DNA of 64,000 bases from Allacma fusca. Its lineage: Eukaryota; Arthropoda; Collembola; Symphypleona; Sminthuridae. This document shows positions 43,086-53,601 of this stretch, in pieces (positions within the stretch are counted from its first letter, which is position 1; each line of letters opens with the position of its first letter). Both the position numbers and the translations under genes were made by a program. A model generated the notes under the pieces. It was not told the origin of the DNA and ran no database searches. It saw nothing but the letters and a program-made list of their open reading frames with translations. The stretch spans positions 124,001 through 188,000 of the forward strand of contig CAMXBY010000027.1 in NCBI GenBank assembly GCA_947179485.1, in the 5' to 3' direction.

Positions 43086-44180
43086 ACACCTTAAATCCAC
43101 ACAATAATCCTTACACTCCACACATAATCTTTACTCCTTAACTCCAGACTTAATCCTTACACCTTAACTCCAAACAATAATCCTTACTCTTAAACTCCAC
43201 ACATAATCCTTACTTCTCATCTCCACACAATAATCCTAACACTACACATATAATCTTTACTCCTTAACTCCAGACTTAATCCTTACACCTTAACTCCAAA
43301 CAATAATCCTTACTCCTAAACTCCACACATAATCCTTACTTCTCATCTCCACACAATAATCCTAACACTCCACACATAATCTTTACTCCTTAACTCCACA
43401 CTTAATCCTTACACCTTAATTTCACACAATAATGCTTACTCTTAAACTCCACACATAATCCTTACTCCTTAACTCTACACTTAATCCTTACTTCTTAACT
43501 CCACACAATATTCCTTACTGATAAACTCCACACATAATCCTTACTCCTTTACTCCACACTTAATCCTTACTCCTTAACTCGAAACAACAATCCTTACTCT
43601 TAAACTCCACACTTAATCCTTACTCTTAAACTCCACACTTAATCCTTACACATTAACTCCACACAATAATCCTTACTCTTAACCTCCAAACATAATCCTT
43701 ACTTCTTATCTCCACACAATAATCCTTACTTCTTATCTCCACACAATAATCCTTACACTCCACACATAATCTTTACTCCTTAACTCCACACTTAATCCTT
43801 ACACCTTAATTTCACACAACAATCCTTACTCTTAAACTCCACACATAATCCTTACTTCTTATCACCACCCAATAATCCTTACACTCCACAAATGACCTTT
43901 ACTCCTTAACTCCAAACTTAATCCTTGCTCGTTAACTCCACACTTAATCCTTACTCCTTAACTCGAAACAATAATCCTTACTCTTAAACCACACACATAA
44001 TCCTTACTCTTAAACCACACACATAATTCTTACTCTTTAAATCCACCCAGAATTTTAACTCTTTAATTCCACACTTAATCCTTACTCCTTAACTGCACAG
44101 ATAGTCTTTACTCTTCAACTCGAACCAATACTCCTTACTCTTAACCTCCACCCATAATTTTTACTCCTTAACTCCACATA

Positions 44181-45027
44181 TCGTCGGTGAAGAGGCAAAA
44201 TGATCTAGGTGCATAATCGATTAGAATCAAAATGATCTACATAACTTTTTCCCTAAAGGCAAAATGAACAGGGTGCAAGCCTCTTTAAAAGCAAACTGAT
44301 CTACATACAATTTTCCTTAAAAGCAAAATGATCTAAGTGCTGGTCTAATTTTGTTTGTGAGAAAACTAGCATCTGTAAGGAGGACACGTGGCTTATAAGG
44401 GCTAACCATGACTGTAATTGACCTAGGGTTGTGGGTTAATATTCTCTAAAGGGTTTGCTATTACTAAGGATCATTCCGGCAACTAAAGTTAATTTCACTT
44501 ATTGCATCTAATACATTTTTAGTTACGAAAACTGCAACATTCATTTATTTTAAAATCGACGAATTAAAAGACGATTCAAAATCACAGTAAGCTCATGTGT
44601 TAGTGTGCACATTGAATTGGTTTTCCCTTTAATAATTCTCAACGTGGAGTTTTTTCAAATCGTATTCTCCAATCATCACCATTATCATAACATTCGGAAT
44701 CATTTTCAAATGTTAAATCATAATTGACAACTTTTTTTTTCAATGTTACTGAAAGAAAGAAATGGAGGCATTGGGGAATTAAATGCATATATAAAAGATT
44801 TTGAATACCTCGCATTTTTGTACACCGGCATTAGAATGTGTTTACTTAGATTGTTTTTATTATAATTTGTATCTAGATCATTTTGCTTTTAGGAGAAGCT
44901 GCATCTAGATCATTTTGCTTTTAAAATTCAATGCAAGTAGATCATTTTGCCTTTAGTGAAACTGCAAGTAGATCATTTTGATTCTAATCGATCATGCACC
45001 TAGATCATTTTGCCTCTTCACCGACGA
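44181..45027. mobile_element. 847-base TIR element, copy 2
   Basis: Same length, ends and flanking TA as the copy at 40918-41764. It arose by duplication of the 3.26 kb unit, not by a second insertion, because the flanking monomers are the same too. Confidence 0.85.
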
Positions 45028-46167
45028 TATAATCCTTTCTACTTAACTCCACACTTAATCCTTACACCTTAACTCCACACAATAATTCTTACTCATAAAC
45101 TCCACACATAATCCTTACTTCTCATCTCCACACAATAATTCTTACACTCCACACATAATCTTTACTCCTTAACTCCACACTTAATCCTTACACCTTAACT
45201 CCAAACAATAATCCTTACTCTTAAACTCCACACATAATCCTTACTTCTCATCTCCACACAATAATCCTTACACTCCACACATAATCTTTACTCCTTAACT
45301 CCACACTTAATCCTTACACCTTAATTTCACACAATAATCCTTACTCTTAAACTCCACACATAATCCTTACTTCTTATCTCCACACAATAATCCTTACACT
45401 CCACACATAATCTTTACTCCTTGACTCCACACTTAATCCTTACTCCTTACTCTTAAACTCCACATATAATCCTTACTCTTTACCTCCACCCATAATTTTT
45501 ACTCCTTAACTCCACATATAATCCTTTCTGCTTAACTCCACACTTAATCCTTACACCTTAACTCCACACAATAATCCTTACTCTTAAAGTCCACACATAA
45601 CCCTTACTTCTTATCTCCACACAAAAATCCTTACACTCCACACATAATCTTTACTCCTTAACTCCACATATAATCCTTTCTCCTTAACTCCACACTTAAT
45701 CCTTACACCTTAACTCCACACAATAATCCTTACTCATAAACTCCACACATAATCCTTACTTCTCATCTCCACACAATAATCCTTACACTCCACACATAAT
45801 CTGTACTCCTTAACTCCATACTTAATCCTTACACCTTAAATCCAAACAATAATCCTTACTCTTAAACTCCACACTTAGTCCTTACTCTTAAACTCCACAC
45901 TTAATCCTTACACATTAACTCCACACAATTTCCTTACTCCTTAACTCGAAACAATAATCCTTACTCTTAAACCACACACATAATTCTTACTCTTTAACCA
46001 CACACAATCCTTATTCCTTACTTCTTACTCTTAAACTCCACATATAATCCTTACTCTTTACCGCCACCCAGAATTTGAACTCTTTAATTCCACACTTAAT
46101 CCTTACTCCTTAACTGCACACATAATCTTTACTTTTCAACTCGACACAATACTCCTTACTCTTAAAC

Positions 46168-46348
46168 TAACTAGGATAATAATATTTAATAACAATATTT
46201 GACCCACAAAACCCACATCAAAATCTCATCATTATAAAGATCACCTTTTAAAGATTAAGCATGTGAGTAAAACAACCTGCTTGGTGGGAATATTAGTACC
46301 ATATCTATAGATATATCCCTACAATATGGCAATACTTGAATATTTCCT
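46168..46348. repeat. Copy 3 of the edge block, true right border of the array
   Basis: This copy passes without a break into CCAGGATGCGTAAATTC and the unique right arm. It marks where the minisatellite ends. Confidence 0.88.
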
Positions 46349-46418
46349 CCAGGATGCGTAAATTCATTTGGGATTTCAGGAATCTTCCTGAAATCCCACA
46401 TCAATTTATCCATCCTGG
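46349..46418. repeat. 70-base imperfect palindrome at the array border
   Basis: The left arm CCAGGATGCGTAAATTC...GGGATTTCAGGAA pairs with a right arm ending TAAATTGATG...CCATCCTGG when reversed. The arms are about 34 bases around a 2-base centre, with a few mismatches. It would fold as a single hairpin. It lies directly against the array edge and also forms the start of the 435-base family to its right. Confidence 0.8.
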
Positions 46419-47488
46419 ACAAGATATTTTATAAAAATTTTTAGAAGTGGTATGTTAATATCATTTTAACGAATGATGTTTTTTGTGTTCAAATTTGCTT
46501 CAACCAACATTGGAATTCATGGAGTCGTAGGAGTGTGCGCAAAGAGTTATATTTGCCCACATGTTATATCTGCTCATTTTGTATGTAATATTTAACGAAA
46601 GTGGCCCACCTTGCTTAATTTTTGCTCTGTACTCAATTTTTGCCCAGATGATGAATGTATCTACACTAATTTGCTTACTCAGGGAAGTAATTCTTGTCAC
46701 ATGACATTTTTTGACGAGCACAATAGCTTACTACTATAACCAAGCTCTATTTTGCAGTAAAAAATGTACTCTCCGAAATCGGATTGTAGTTGAATCCTAT
46801 CGTAGTGCCAGACCTGAATCTTCCTGAAATCGTTAAAGACTTGACTCATCCTGGATGAAAGACTTGTGAAAAAATGTCAGATGTGGTATTCAAGTTTCAT
46901 TAAATCCAAGCAGTTTTTGTAGTCAGATTTGTTGATGATTAGATTGGTTGTTGTTATAGTCAGATTGCAGAACCTACATTGGAAACCAATCGAATCGGTC
47001 GGGACACTACCGTATGTCGGGGCAGATATAATGACTAGCACAATCGGACCATTTCGTTTAAACGATTGTTGAGAACACTCCCTGTAAGATTACCGACCGG
47101 ACTGGGACACATAAATTTAACTAAATTACTTGTCCTTGGACGTTTTTCTCTTCACATAACATTTTTAACTTGCCCGATAGAATACTACTTTAATGAAATT
47201 CTCTTTTGCCGTAAAAACACTACTGAAGTTGAATCCAATCGTCGCCCTTAATTTTCCTTAAATCCCAAATGAATGTACCGATCCTGGATGAAAGATTTTG
47301 TGAACAACTTTTAGATGTGGCATGCTAATTATTATATTTTAACCCATAATTATTTTTGTGTTCAAATTTTCTCCAACCTAAATTGGAATCGAGTCGAATC
47401 GGACAGGACAGGACAGTACAGTATGTCGGGTCCGATACAGTGAGTCGGATCATTCCATTTAAATCATTTTAGACAACTGTCCCTGTAA
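46384..47488. repeat. Diverged tandem family with a unit of about 435 bases
   Basis: CTTCCTGAAATC-like starts occur at 46384, 46820 and about 47253, spacings of 436 and 433. Each is followed by CATCCTGGA, then GATGTGGTATG or a close form, then GTGTTCAAATTT, and later CCCTGTAA. The copies are clearly diverged. Open frames in the region are short and do not resemble protein. It may be the remains of a larger transposon. Confidence 0.7.
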
Positions 47489-48576
47489 TAGTGTTTCTGA
47501 ACGGTACCAAAACATGGACTCGACCCGACTCGTTCTCCCGAACCGAAAAAAATTAAAATTCTGTTCCCGAAACCGGAACCGATATGTTCGAGTCCGGGAC
47601 ATTTTTGCCTTCCCGGAACCGATCCGGAAAATAAAAGAGGTTCCCGAACCGGTTCCGGTTTCTTTCCGAACCGGGCAGAAATGTATAGAATTCATTTTTA
47701 TGGAAGTCAAAATTGTGTCGCCTTTTCAAATGATAGTTGACAAATGCTTGTAGGAATGTGACTGTTCTGGTCCTGACCAGAAATTTTGGTCCGTTCTGGT
47801 CTGTTCCATGGTCTGTTCCGGTCTGTTCCCTGGTTACGAAAGGACCAACTGTATCTGGTCCAAGAACCTTAATAGACCAATTAAACCTGGTCCAGCTCAA
47901 AGAACAGACCAGAATGTTTGGTCCTTTGTTTGGCCCAGACCATTTGGAACGTTCCAGCAAACATTTCAAATGGTCGGAACAGATTCGATATATGACCATT
48001 AAGTATTTCCAATTCCCACGAATAGAAAAGCATTGCTAGATTGTACAGCATGATACGATCGATTATTCAAAACATTTTCTAAATTGTCAAATACTTGCAT
48101 GTTGTGATTGTATTATAAACCTATTCGGTCCTAGTGGTCTGGTCTGTTCCGGTCTGGTCCGAGTTATTTTGAGGAACAGAACATATGTTCCTGTTCCAGT
48201 AATTTGTACGGACCAGTTGGTTCCGGTCCTACAGCCTAAAAGACCTTATGGTCCTGGTCCTACACGGAGAACAAATGAAATGGTCTGGTCCAGGCTCAAG
48301 GACCAGATCATTCCAAGAAATCCTGGAACATTCCGGAACAGTCCCATTCCTAAATGCTTGACAAATGCAATTTTCGCGTTTCCATCCAAAACGGCAGCTT
48401 TAACAAACCCTTCCCGAAAACTTTCGGTTTTGATTTTTGTACCCGAAACCGGACCGAAAATTGTCGGTTCATAAACCGTTGACCCGAAATCGGACCGAAA
48501 TTTAACGGTTCTTTAAAAAGTTGACCCGAAACCGAACCGGAACCTCGGGAATTCCCGATACCGAACAGAAACACTA
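47489..48576. mobile_element. hAT-type MITE (outer), with a nested insertion
   Basis: Perfect 8-base flanking duplications CCCTGTAA lie at 47481-47488 and 48577-48584. The ends read TAGTGTTTCTGAACGGTACC and, reversed, TAGTGTTTCTGTTCGGTATC (17 of 20). The interior is filled with CCGAACC/GGTTCCGG and CCGAAACCGG words. Without the nested element the length is about 478 bases. The open frames across it come from these iterated words and are not genes. Confidence 0.88.
47751..48352. mobile_element. hAT-type MITE (nested), 602 bases
   Basis: Perfect 8-base duplications AATGCTTG flank it (47743-47750 and 48353-48360). The ends read TAGGAATGTGACTGTTCTGG and, reversed, TAGGAATGGGACTGTTCCGG. Its own iterated words are GGTCTGGTCC and GGAACAGACC, different from those of its host. 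The longest open frame is 148 codons on the minus strand and is made of those words, so I do not call it a gene. Confidence 0.9.
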
Positions 48577-48584
48577 CCCTGTAA

Positions 48585-49841
48585 GATTATACACCTTTTC
48601 GAGTTGTCACTCTAAAAGGTAATTATATTCCTTATAATGATGGAATTTTAGAATGGACATGTTCGGGACGGGACAATTTTAGGACCCAAATAATGTCCCC
48701 GTGTTATTTCTGTGTGGATCAGGACGCATAATTTTAATTAATTTCCTTCTTCTTTCCTGGTAGGCAATAAGAGTATCCTGCAGAATCGGATTATAATTAA
48801 ATCCTGTTTTTGAGGCGTCTTTTAGAGCATTGTTGTAGAAAGATAGTACTATATAATAGATAAGGTACTAGTTAGAATGATGGAATTTCGGAATGGATAT
48901 GTTCGGGACGGGACAATTTTAGGACTCAAATATTGTCCGCGAGTTTCGTGACAGTGTCAGTGTATACAGACAGCCTCTACCCGTGTCAGTTCTTCAACTA
49001 TATACGGTTGAAGGAAATATTTTCGGGAGCAGAATTTCTTTCTGACCATGCTACACTCTCGCGGAAGGCATTTTATGTGCTTTGCTGCCCATTGGGTATA
49101 GGTAACATTCAAGGGACATGGTCTATAGACCATGTCCCTTAAATGTAAATGAATATACTCACCCGCTAAGAATGCATCTAGATCATTATGCTTATTGCTT
49201 ATTCGGGGAGGTTAATCTTATCAGATTCAATTTGTTGCCAGAACTATAGTTTATTATTTAAGTTATTATCTTATGTTGTTGTGAAAAACGTATCCTCCGA
49301 AATAGGATTGTAGATTGTAGTTAAATAATATTGTCGTACTGGCCGTAAAAAATATTCCTAACTTTGACAAAAATGAATTCACCGTTCCATTACGCTTCGT
49401 CCAAGAAAAAGTACCGTGATTTCGAACTTGCACTTCTAGCAATTTGTTTTAAGAAATGTATCTTAATATTTATTCAACAAATATATTTTTCTGTAGTCAT
49501 AACATCGTCGACTTACATTTAATTCCAGTCGAGTCGGGCAGGTCAGTATGATACTCCCTATAATGATGTAATTTCAGAATGGATATCTTCAGATTAAAAT
49601 GAAATCCTGATTTTGAGGCGTTTTTTAGAGCAATGCGGTAGAATGATATTCAAGCATGCCTGGCGTAACTTGGAACTAATGTTGTAAGCATAGTTAAATT
49701 ATGGATACTTGCAGGATTAAAATAGGAATGGAAGTACCCTTATACCAAACCTAGCCGTGCAACAAAACATCTTGCATTTAAAAGCCATCCAGCATCATTT
49801 TAAATGGTTTCCCATGATCAAATTAAAGATAGGTATCTGAT
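48585..49841. other. Repeat-derived intergenic region
   Basis: No gene seen. It holds dispersed repeat pieces: ATGATGGAATTT followed by TTCGGGACGGGACAATTTTA at about 48638 and 48880, a weaker copy near 49560, and a stretch of about 60 bases with CAGCCTCTACCCGTGTCAG at about 48950 that recurs at about 50590. A perfect 30-base palindrome lies at 49111-49140. Confidence 0.6.
49111..49140. repeat. Perfect 30-base palindrome
   Basis: The half-arm AAGGGACATGGTCTA is followed at once by its exact reverse complement with no loop. Allowing one mismatch extends it to 42 bases (ACATTC on the left, AAATGT on the right). No target duplication or transposon ends were recognised around it. Confidence 0.9.
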
Positions 49842-50170
49842 GCGGACACATCTGTGTCAGCAGAAATTGAGAGGTAAGAAATATATAGTACATACGTAAT
49901 TATATTCACAATGCTTGGTATACGTATGTATATCTAAACAACGGTACGGTGTTGAATTCTATGAATAAACACAAAACATTCACAGCTAAATTATATATTT
50001 GCATGATGCTAAAAATTATTGAAATTATTTCGTAGCTGTGAATTGTTTTTATTCATAAAATTCAATATCGTACCGTTGTATATACATACATATACCAAGC
50101 ATTGTGAATATAATTACTTATGTACTAGATATTTCTTACCTGTAAATTTCTGCTGGTACAGATGTTTCGC
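49842..50170. mobile_element. 329-base foldback element (long inverted repeat)
   Basis: Two arms of about 150 bases pair across almost the whole element. Left landmarks CAGCAGAAATT, GGTAAGAAATAT, TATTCACAATGCTTGGTATA and ACGGTACG reappear reversed on the right. The arms differ at scattered positions, and the centre near 50010 has a short loop. No open frame. It looks like a foldback MITE; transcription would give a long hairpin RNA. I did not find a clean target duplication. Confidence 0.8.
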
Positions 50171-51070
50171 TTCAGGTCCTCCAAATCTGAATCAATAGTT
50201 GAAAAACTCATTCTGGATCACTAATAACTAATTGGTAGTATTTCAAAAGTTTTGAAAAACTGAGCAGCTTTCTAAACCATGCCTTTACACTTGGCAACCA
50301 TTACTAGGATGCTTTTAATGCATACCCAATATAAACGTAACGGTCACTGAAAATGTTCGTGCATGCAGGAACACTTTGATGCCGGAAAATCCATAATGTT
50401 ATCCTGAGTGCAGAAAGAAATCTTATTTGACCTGCCCGGACTGAGAATGTACAAGATGACATTTAACTTGCAATGCAAGTAGAAATTCATCCCTCGTTTT
50501 CCGGATTAAAGGATGAATTTAATTCAGAATAGGCATAATTCTGTTTTATCCTGCATATAGTATTACCGGAGTTTTTAGAGTGCGTGGCAGTGTCAGTGGA
50601 TACTAGACAGCCTCTACCCGTGTCAGTTCTTCAACTTTATACGGTTGATTGTATATATTATATATTATATATATCATATATATGTTTAATTATTATTGAA
50701 AAGAGAGGAGATATTTATGTGCTGACTATAACTATACGCATAATACAATATACAGCACATGTGTATACATGCTAAAATATGTAGCTATAATGTTAATTTT
50801 TAACACTGCGTGGTTAACTAGAAGGAGTGAAAATGTGCATATGTGTAACTGCTCGTGTGAGTGCAGGGTTATCTGTACGCAAGCAATTCTTATATGCAGA
50901 AATTAAACTTATCAATAGAAATGCCACTGGTTCAAAATGACGATGGAGTTGACATTGAGGTCATCGTAGAAGGATACGATGCGGGTGCAAGAGCCAGGGG
51001 TGCCTATATTTGAGGGGTATCTCAGACGCGGGACAGCATATTTAGAGGCATGGTCTTGTAAGCATCGAAG
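50171..51070. other. Intergenic region, nothing recognised
   Basis: AT-rich. Apart from the dispersed CAGCCTCTACCCGTGTCAG repeat (about 50583-50647) and a TATATA run (about 50650-50685) I see nothing to name. Confidence 0.6.
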
Positions 51071-51706
51071 TAAGGCTTCCATCCGATCGGATCATCCGCG
51101 GATATCCGAAGATCGGATCGGATACACTACTTATCCGATCCGAACACAATCAGATCGGATCGGATACGTACCCCTTATCCGGTCATCGGATCGGATTTGG
51201 AAATGACTTTATCCGACCGGTTCGGATCACGAATAATAAATATCGGATAATCCGACGGATATCCGAAAATCAAATATTTAGCGCGTTTGAGCGACCAATA
51301 AGAACGAAGTGTGCACCAACAATTTTTCCAAGGAGTAACTGTGCCGCTTTTACGTGTTTTCTTATTAATTCTGTGCTTCAAATTTACAGCGGTGTTTGTA
51401 AAGTTTTTCCTCAGTTTGTCCGTAATGTATGCAAACATGATAAATATATTGTGATGTAGTAAAAAGCTAATGCATTTTTGTAGTGAAAATTCCTAATACT
51501 TTTTTCATCATCCACTGGTATCAATTCGGATAATTTCGGATATCCGCGGGTCGGATCGGATAATGCACTTATCCGATCCGAAAATTTCGGATCGAATACG
51601 GATGAATAAAATTTCGGATCGGATAATAAGAAAATTTATCCAAAAATTTCGGTTCGGATCGGATTCGGATCGGATATTCGATTTATCCGGTCGGATGGAA
51701 GCCTTA
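51071..51706. mobile_element. hAT-type MITE, 636 bases
   Basis: The flanks are CATCGAAG (51063-51070) and CATGGAAG (51707-51714), an 8-base duplication with one change. The ends read TAAGGCTTCCATCCGATCGG and, reversed, TAAGGCTTCCATCCGACCGG (19 of 20). The word TCGGATCGGAT, with its complement ATCCGATCCGA, is repeated many times near both ends. The centre (about 51270-51500) is unrelated AT-rich DNA without a gene. Confidence 0.88.
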
Positions 51707-51714
51707 CATGGAAG

Positions 51715-52027
51715 CCAGGAGGAGGCTGAGGTAACGATTCTTCTGCTCCACTCTCTTTAGAGCTCAGAGGAGACTCACTAGGGTCCCCTCCACCTGTTAC
51801 AAGGAGGCTCCTCCGATTTTGTGGGCTGCCTTTTTTTCCTCATGATCCTGAATGAAAAGCATTTGATTAATTGGGGCATCGGGAGAAATATTATGGAATT
51901 TCAATATAATTATGCACATCTTCCAAAGCATCAAATTTTATGTGCGTGGGGTACATACACTTATATATTCCGTGATACTGGGGGCACCCCTAAAAGTTAA
52001 TTAATGTTAATTTCTCTGGCCATTTGA
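51715..52027. other. Intergenic spacer, nothing recognised
   Basis: A short stretch between two MITEs, with no open frame or repeat that I recognise. Confidence 0.5.
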
Positions 52028-52035
52028 CTACCCAC

Positions 52036-52889
52036 TAGGGATGGCAAATATCGCCACTGGACTCATATCGCAAATATCGGTATCTCTAAAATTGCAAATG
52101 GCGATATATCGTATATCGCCGATATATCGCCAATATTCTAGCTAACACTTGAATTCTACTACAAAGAACGTGAAAATAGCCAACGATATTTATTTTGAAG
52201 ACATGATAACAGTGGCACTAATTTATGATCAAAAATTGTGCAAACAATGGTTTCAAATATCTTATACCTAATTGTCTGATAGAACAAAAGTTTCAGAAAT
52301 TTAAGGTTGTTGAATTAACACGTAGAATATCCAAATTCTGAATTACAATTACCCAGCTAGAAACTAATAATTTATTAGTTACACGGCAACCCACGCCCAA
52401 AGATATCAGTTATTATTAAAGAAGTTCCAGATTAGGCTGGAATTTTGTGAGAGTGAGATATATTATTATTATGTGGCACAAGGGGAATTGCAAACGCAAT
52501 TAAAATCAATAATAAATGTCATTCCCAATTTTTACGATTAGAAATTCCTTATGCACTTACATAGACTAAAGACTTGACTGGAGACAGAACGTGGCTCATG
52601 AATTACAAGCTGAATGAAATCATAGAGAGAATGTGCGCAATGTAATAAAATGACACTAGTTAATTATAAAATGTTTAAGCAGGGAGCGCTCCTTGAAACA
52701 TCCCTTGTCTCCTGAGCTTACTAAAGTACCTTCAAGTTGTTGCCATGAGCCCCATTCGGATATAAACGCGATACCGATATACCGATATTATCGATGATGT
52801 TTACGATAATTATCGCCATCAGTATCGCAAGTAAATTTGGCGATATTTGCGATATTATCGTCTCGCCAATATCGTATTTGCCATCTCTA
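52036..52889. mobile_element. hAT-type MITE, 854 bases
   Basis: Perfect 8-base duplications CTACCCAC lie at 52028-52035 and 52890-52897. The ends read TAGGGATGGCAAATATCG and, reversed, TAGAGATGGCAAATACGA. The word CGATATATCG and relatives (GCGATA, TATCGCC) are iterated at both ends. The centre of about 600 bases has no coding potential. Confidence 0.9.
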
Positions 52890-52922
52890 CTACCCACCCC
52901 ATCGGGGTTATTCGCTTGAGGT

Positions 52923-53518
52923 TCAGCAAGGACAGTACTCTTGGGGGGGGGGCTCAGGGTTAGGATGTTGAGGTTGAGGCTGCGGTTGTTGTAGTTGCTG
53001 CTGTTGTGGTAGCATTTGTGATGTTGTAATGTTCATTGGAGGGTGGAAGGGGCTCGTGGAGATACTAAAGTAGACAGTGGGTGGGGTAGGGTGTGGAGGG
53101 GACCGTTCTGTTTTTTGAACGATGGTGGCGGACATTATTAGAACTGGAGGTATGGGCTCTGGTTTGGGTTCTTGTACTTGTGGTCCAGGCCCAGCCCACG
53201 AAGGGTTTGGAGGGGGTACGGGGTCAGCCGGAGGGTTGAAATATTGTGTCCATTGGGAGTAGTCACCGGAGGAATTTGCGGGCACATTCATGCCTTTGGT
53301 AGAACAAAAAATTAGTAGCTTGGAACTTTGAGTCCGGGGTATACCGTGACCTTTGACCTTGCGATTTTTTTGGAATACTTACAAAAGTCTTGGTAGCCCA
53401 GTTGAATCGGGTCATAATAGGCTGGCTCGTAGTACGACCATGGCGCAGGCTGGTCTTGGGCCCATTCATGACCCACATTGTGTCCCGGGCCAAATTGTTC
53501 GGGTGTTGGGTGGGAAAA
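52923..53518 (-). CDS. Proline/glutamine/tyrosine-rich protein, last two exons
   Basis: Two exons join in phase. Exon 53518-53383 reads FSHPTPEQFGPGHNVGHEWA and SYYEPAYYDPIQLGYQDF to donor TTTT|GTAAGT. Exon 53293-52923 starts after CTACCAAAG, reads MNVPANSSGDYSQWTQYF, a long proline-rich stretch, then QQQQLQQPQPQPQHP and a stop after EYCPC. The composition suggests a disordered tail of a nuclear or RNA-binding protein, but no folded domain is visible, so function is unknown. Upstream, GCC TAT GAC would continue naturally as YDPQFSHP if one base were restored at about 53523, so the 5' side may be frameshifted. Further pieces at 53600-54010 (GQRSQINMQKNGSMRG; ESYEGSPEVTGQDAGEIK) may be earlier exons but their joints are unsure. 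Confidence 0.55.
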
Positions 53519-53601
53519 CTGAGGTCATAGGCCTTTAATTTAAAATATTTCGCTTGCAAATTAAACCCTGTCAGAATCCATAGCAGGTAAAAGGGTTGAA
53601 T

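Larger units (their letters stand above)
7653..46167. repeat. Giant G-poor minisatellite array, 26-27 base monomer
   Basis: The array is built from a monomer that starts AATCCTTACTCTTAAACTCC and ends ACACAT (26 bases). Common variants are ACACC, ACTTC or TTCTC after CCTT, ACACAAT or ACACTT at the end, and a shortened 20-base form AATCCTTACACTCCACACAT. By length there are roughly 1,300-1,400 monomers. The plus strand is A, C and T with only scattered G; the minus strand is correspondingly C-poor. Stops recur in every frame on both strands, so it is non-coding. The array is continuous to 39640. It is then interrupted by two copies of an 847-base element and two copies of a 181-base block before ending at 46167. 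Its left edge touches the dynein splice donor. Confidence 0.97.
39641..46167. repeat. Tandem duplication of about 3.26 kb with cargo
   Basis: Two units, 39641-42904 and 42905-46167, each contain in order a 181-base non-satellite block, about 1.1 kb of minisatellite, the 847-base TIR element and about 1.1 kb of minisatellite. Offsets are 3264 and 3263 bases for the block and 3263 for the element. The units are nearly identical, differing by single monomer-scale indels: unit 1 has an extra TTCTCATC monomer near 39850, and unit 2 has an extra ATCCACCCAGAATTTTAAC monomer near 44040. Confidence 0.93.

Noticed and set aside
7653-46167. CRISPR-like array of regularly spaced short repeats
   Set aside because: Repeats are head-to-tail with no unique spacers, the window is eukaryotic, and there are no cas genes.
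7653-46167. Telomere or interstitial telomeric repeat (CCTTA resembles CCTAA)
   Set aside because: The arthropod telomere word TTAGG/CCTAA is not the unit. The period is 26-27 bases and CCTAA occurs only in occasional variants.
47459-48574. Arg/Pro-rich open frames on both strands as genes
   Set aside because: They fall inside two hAT MITEs and arise from the iterated CCGAACC and GGTCTGG words.
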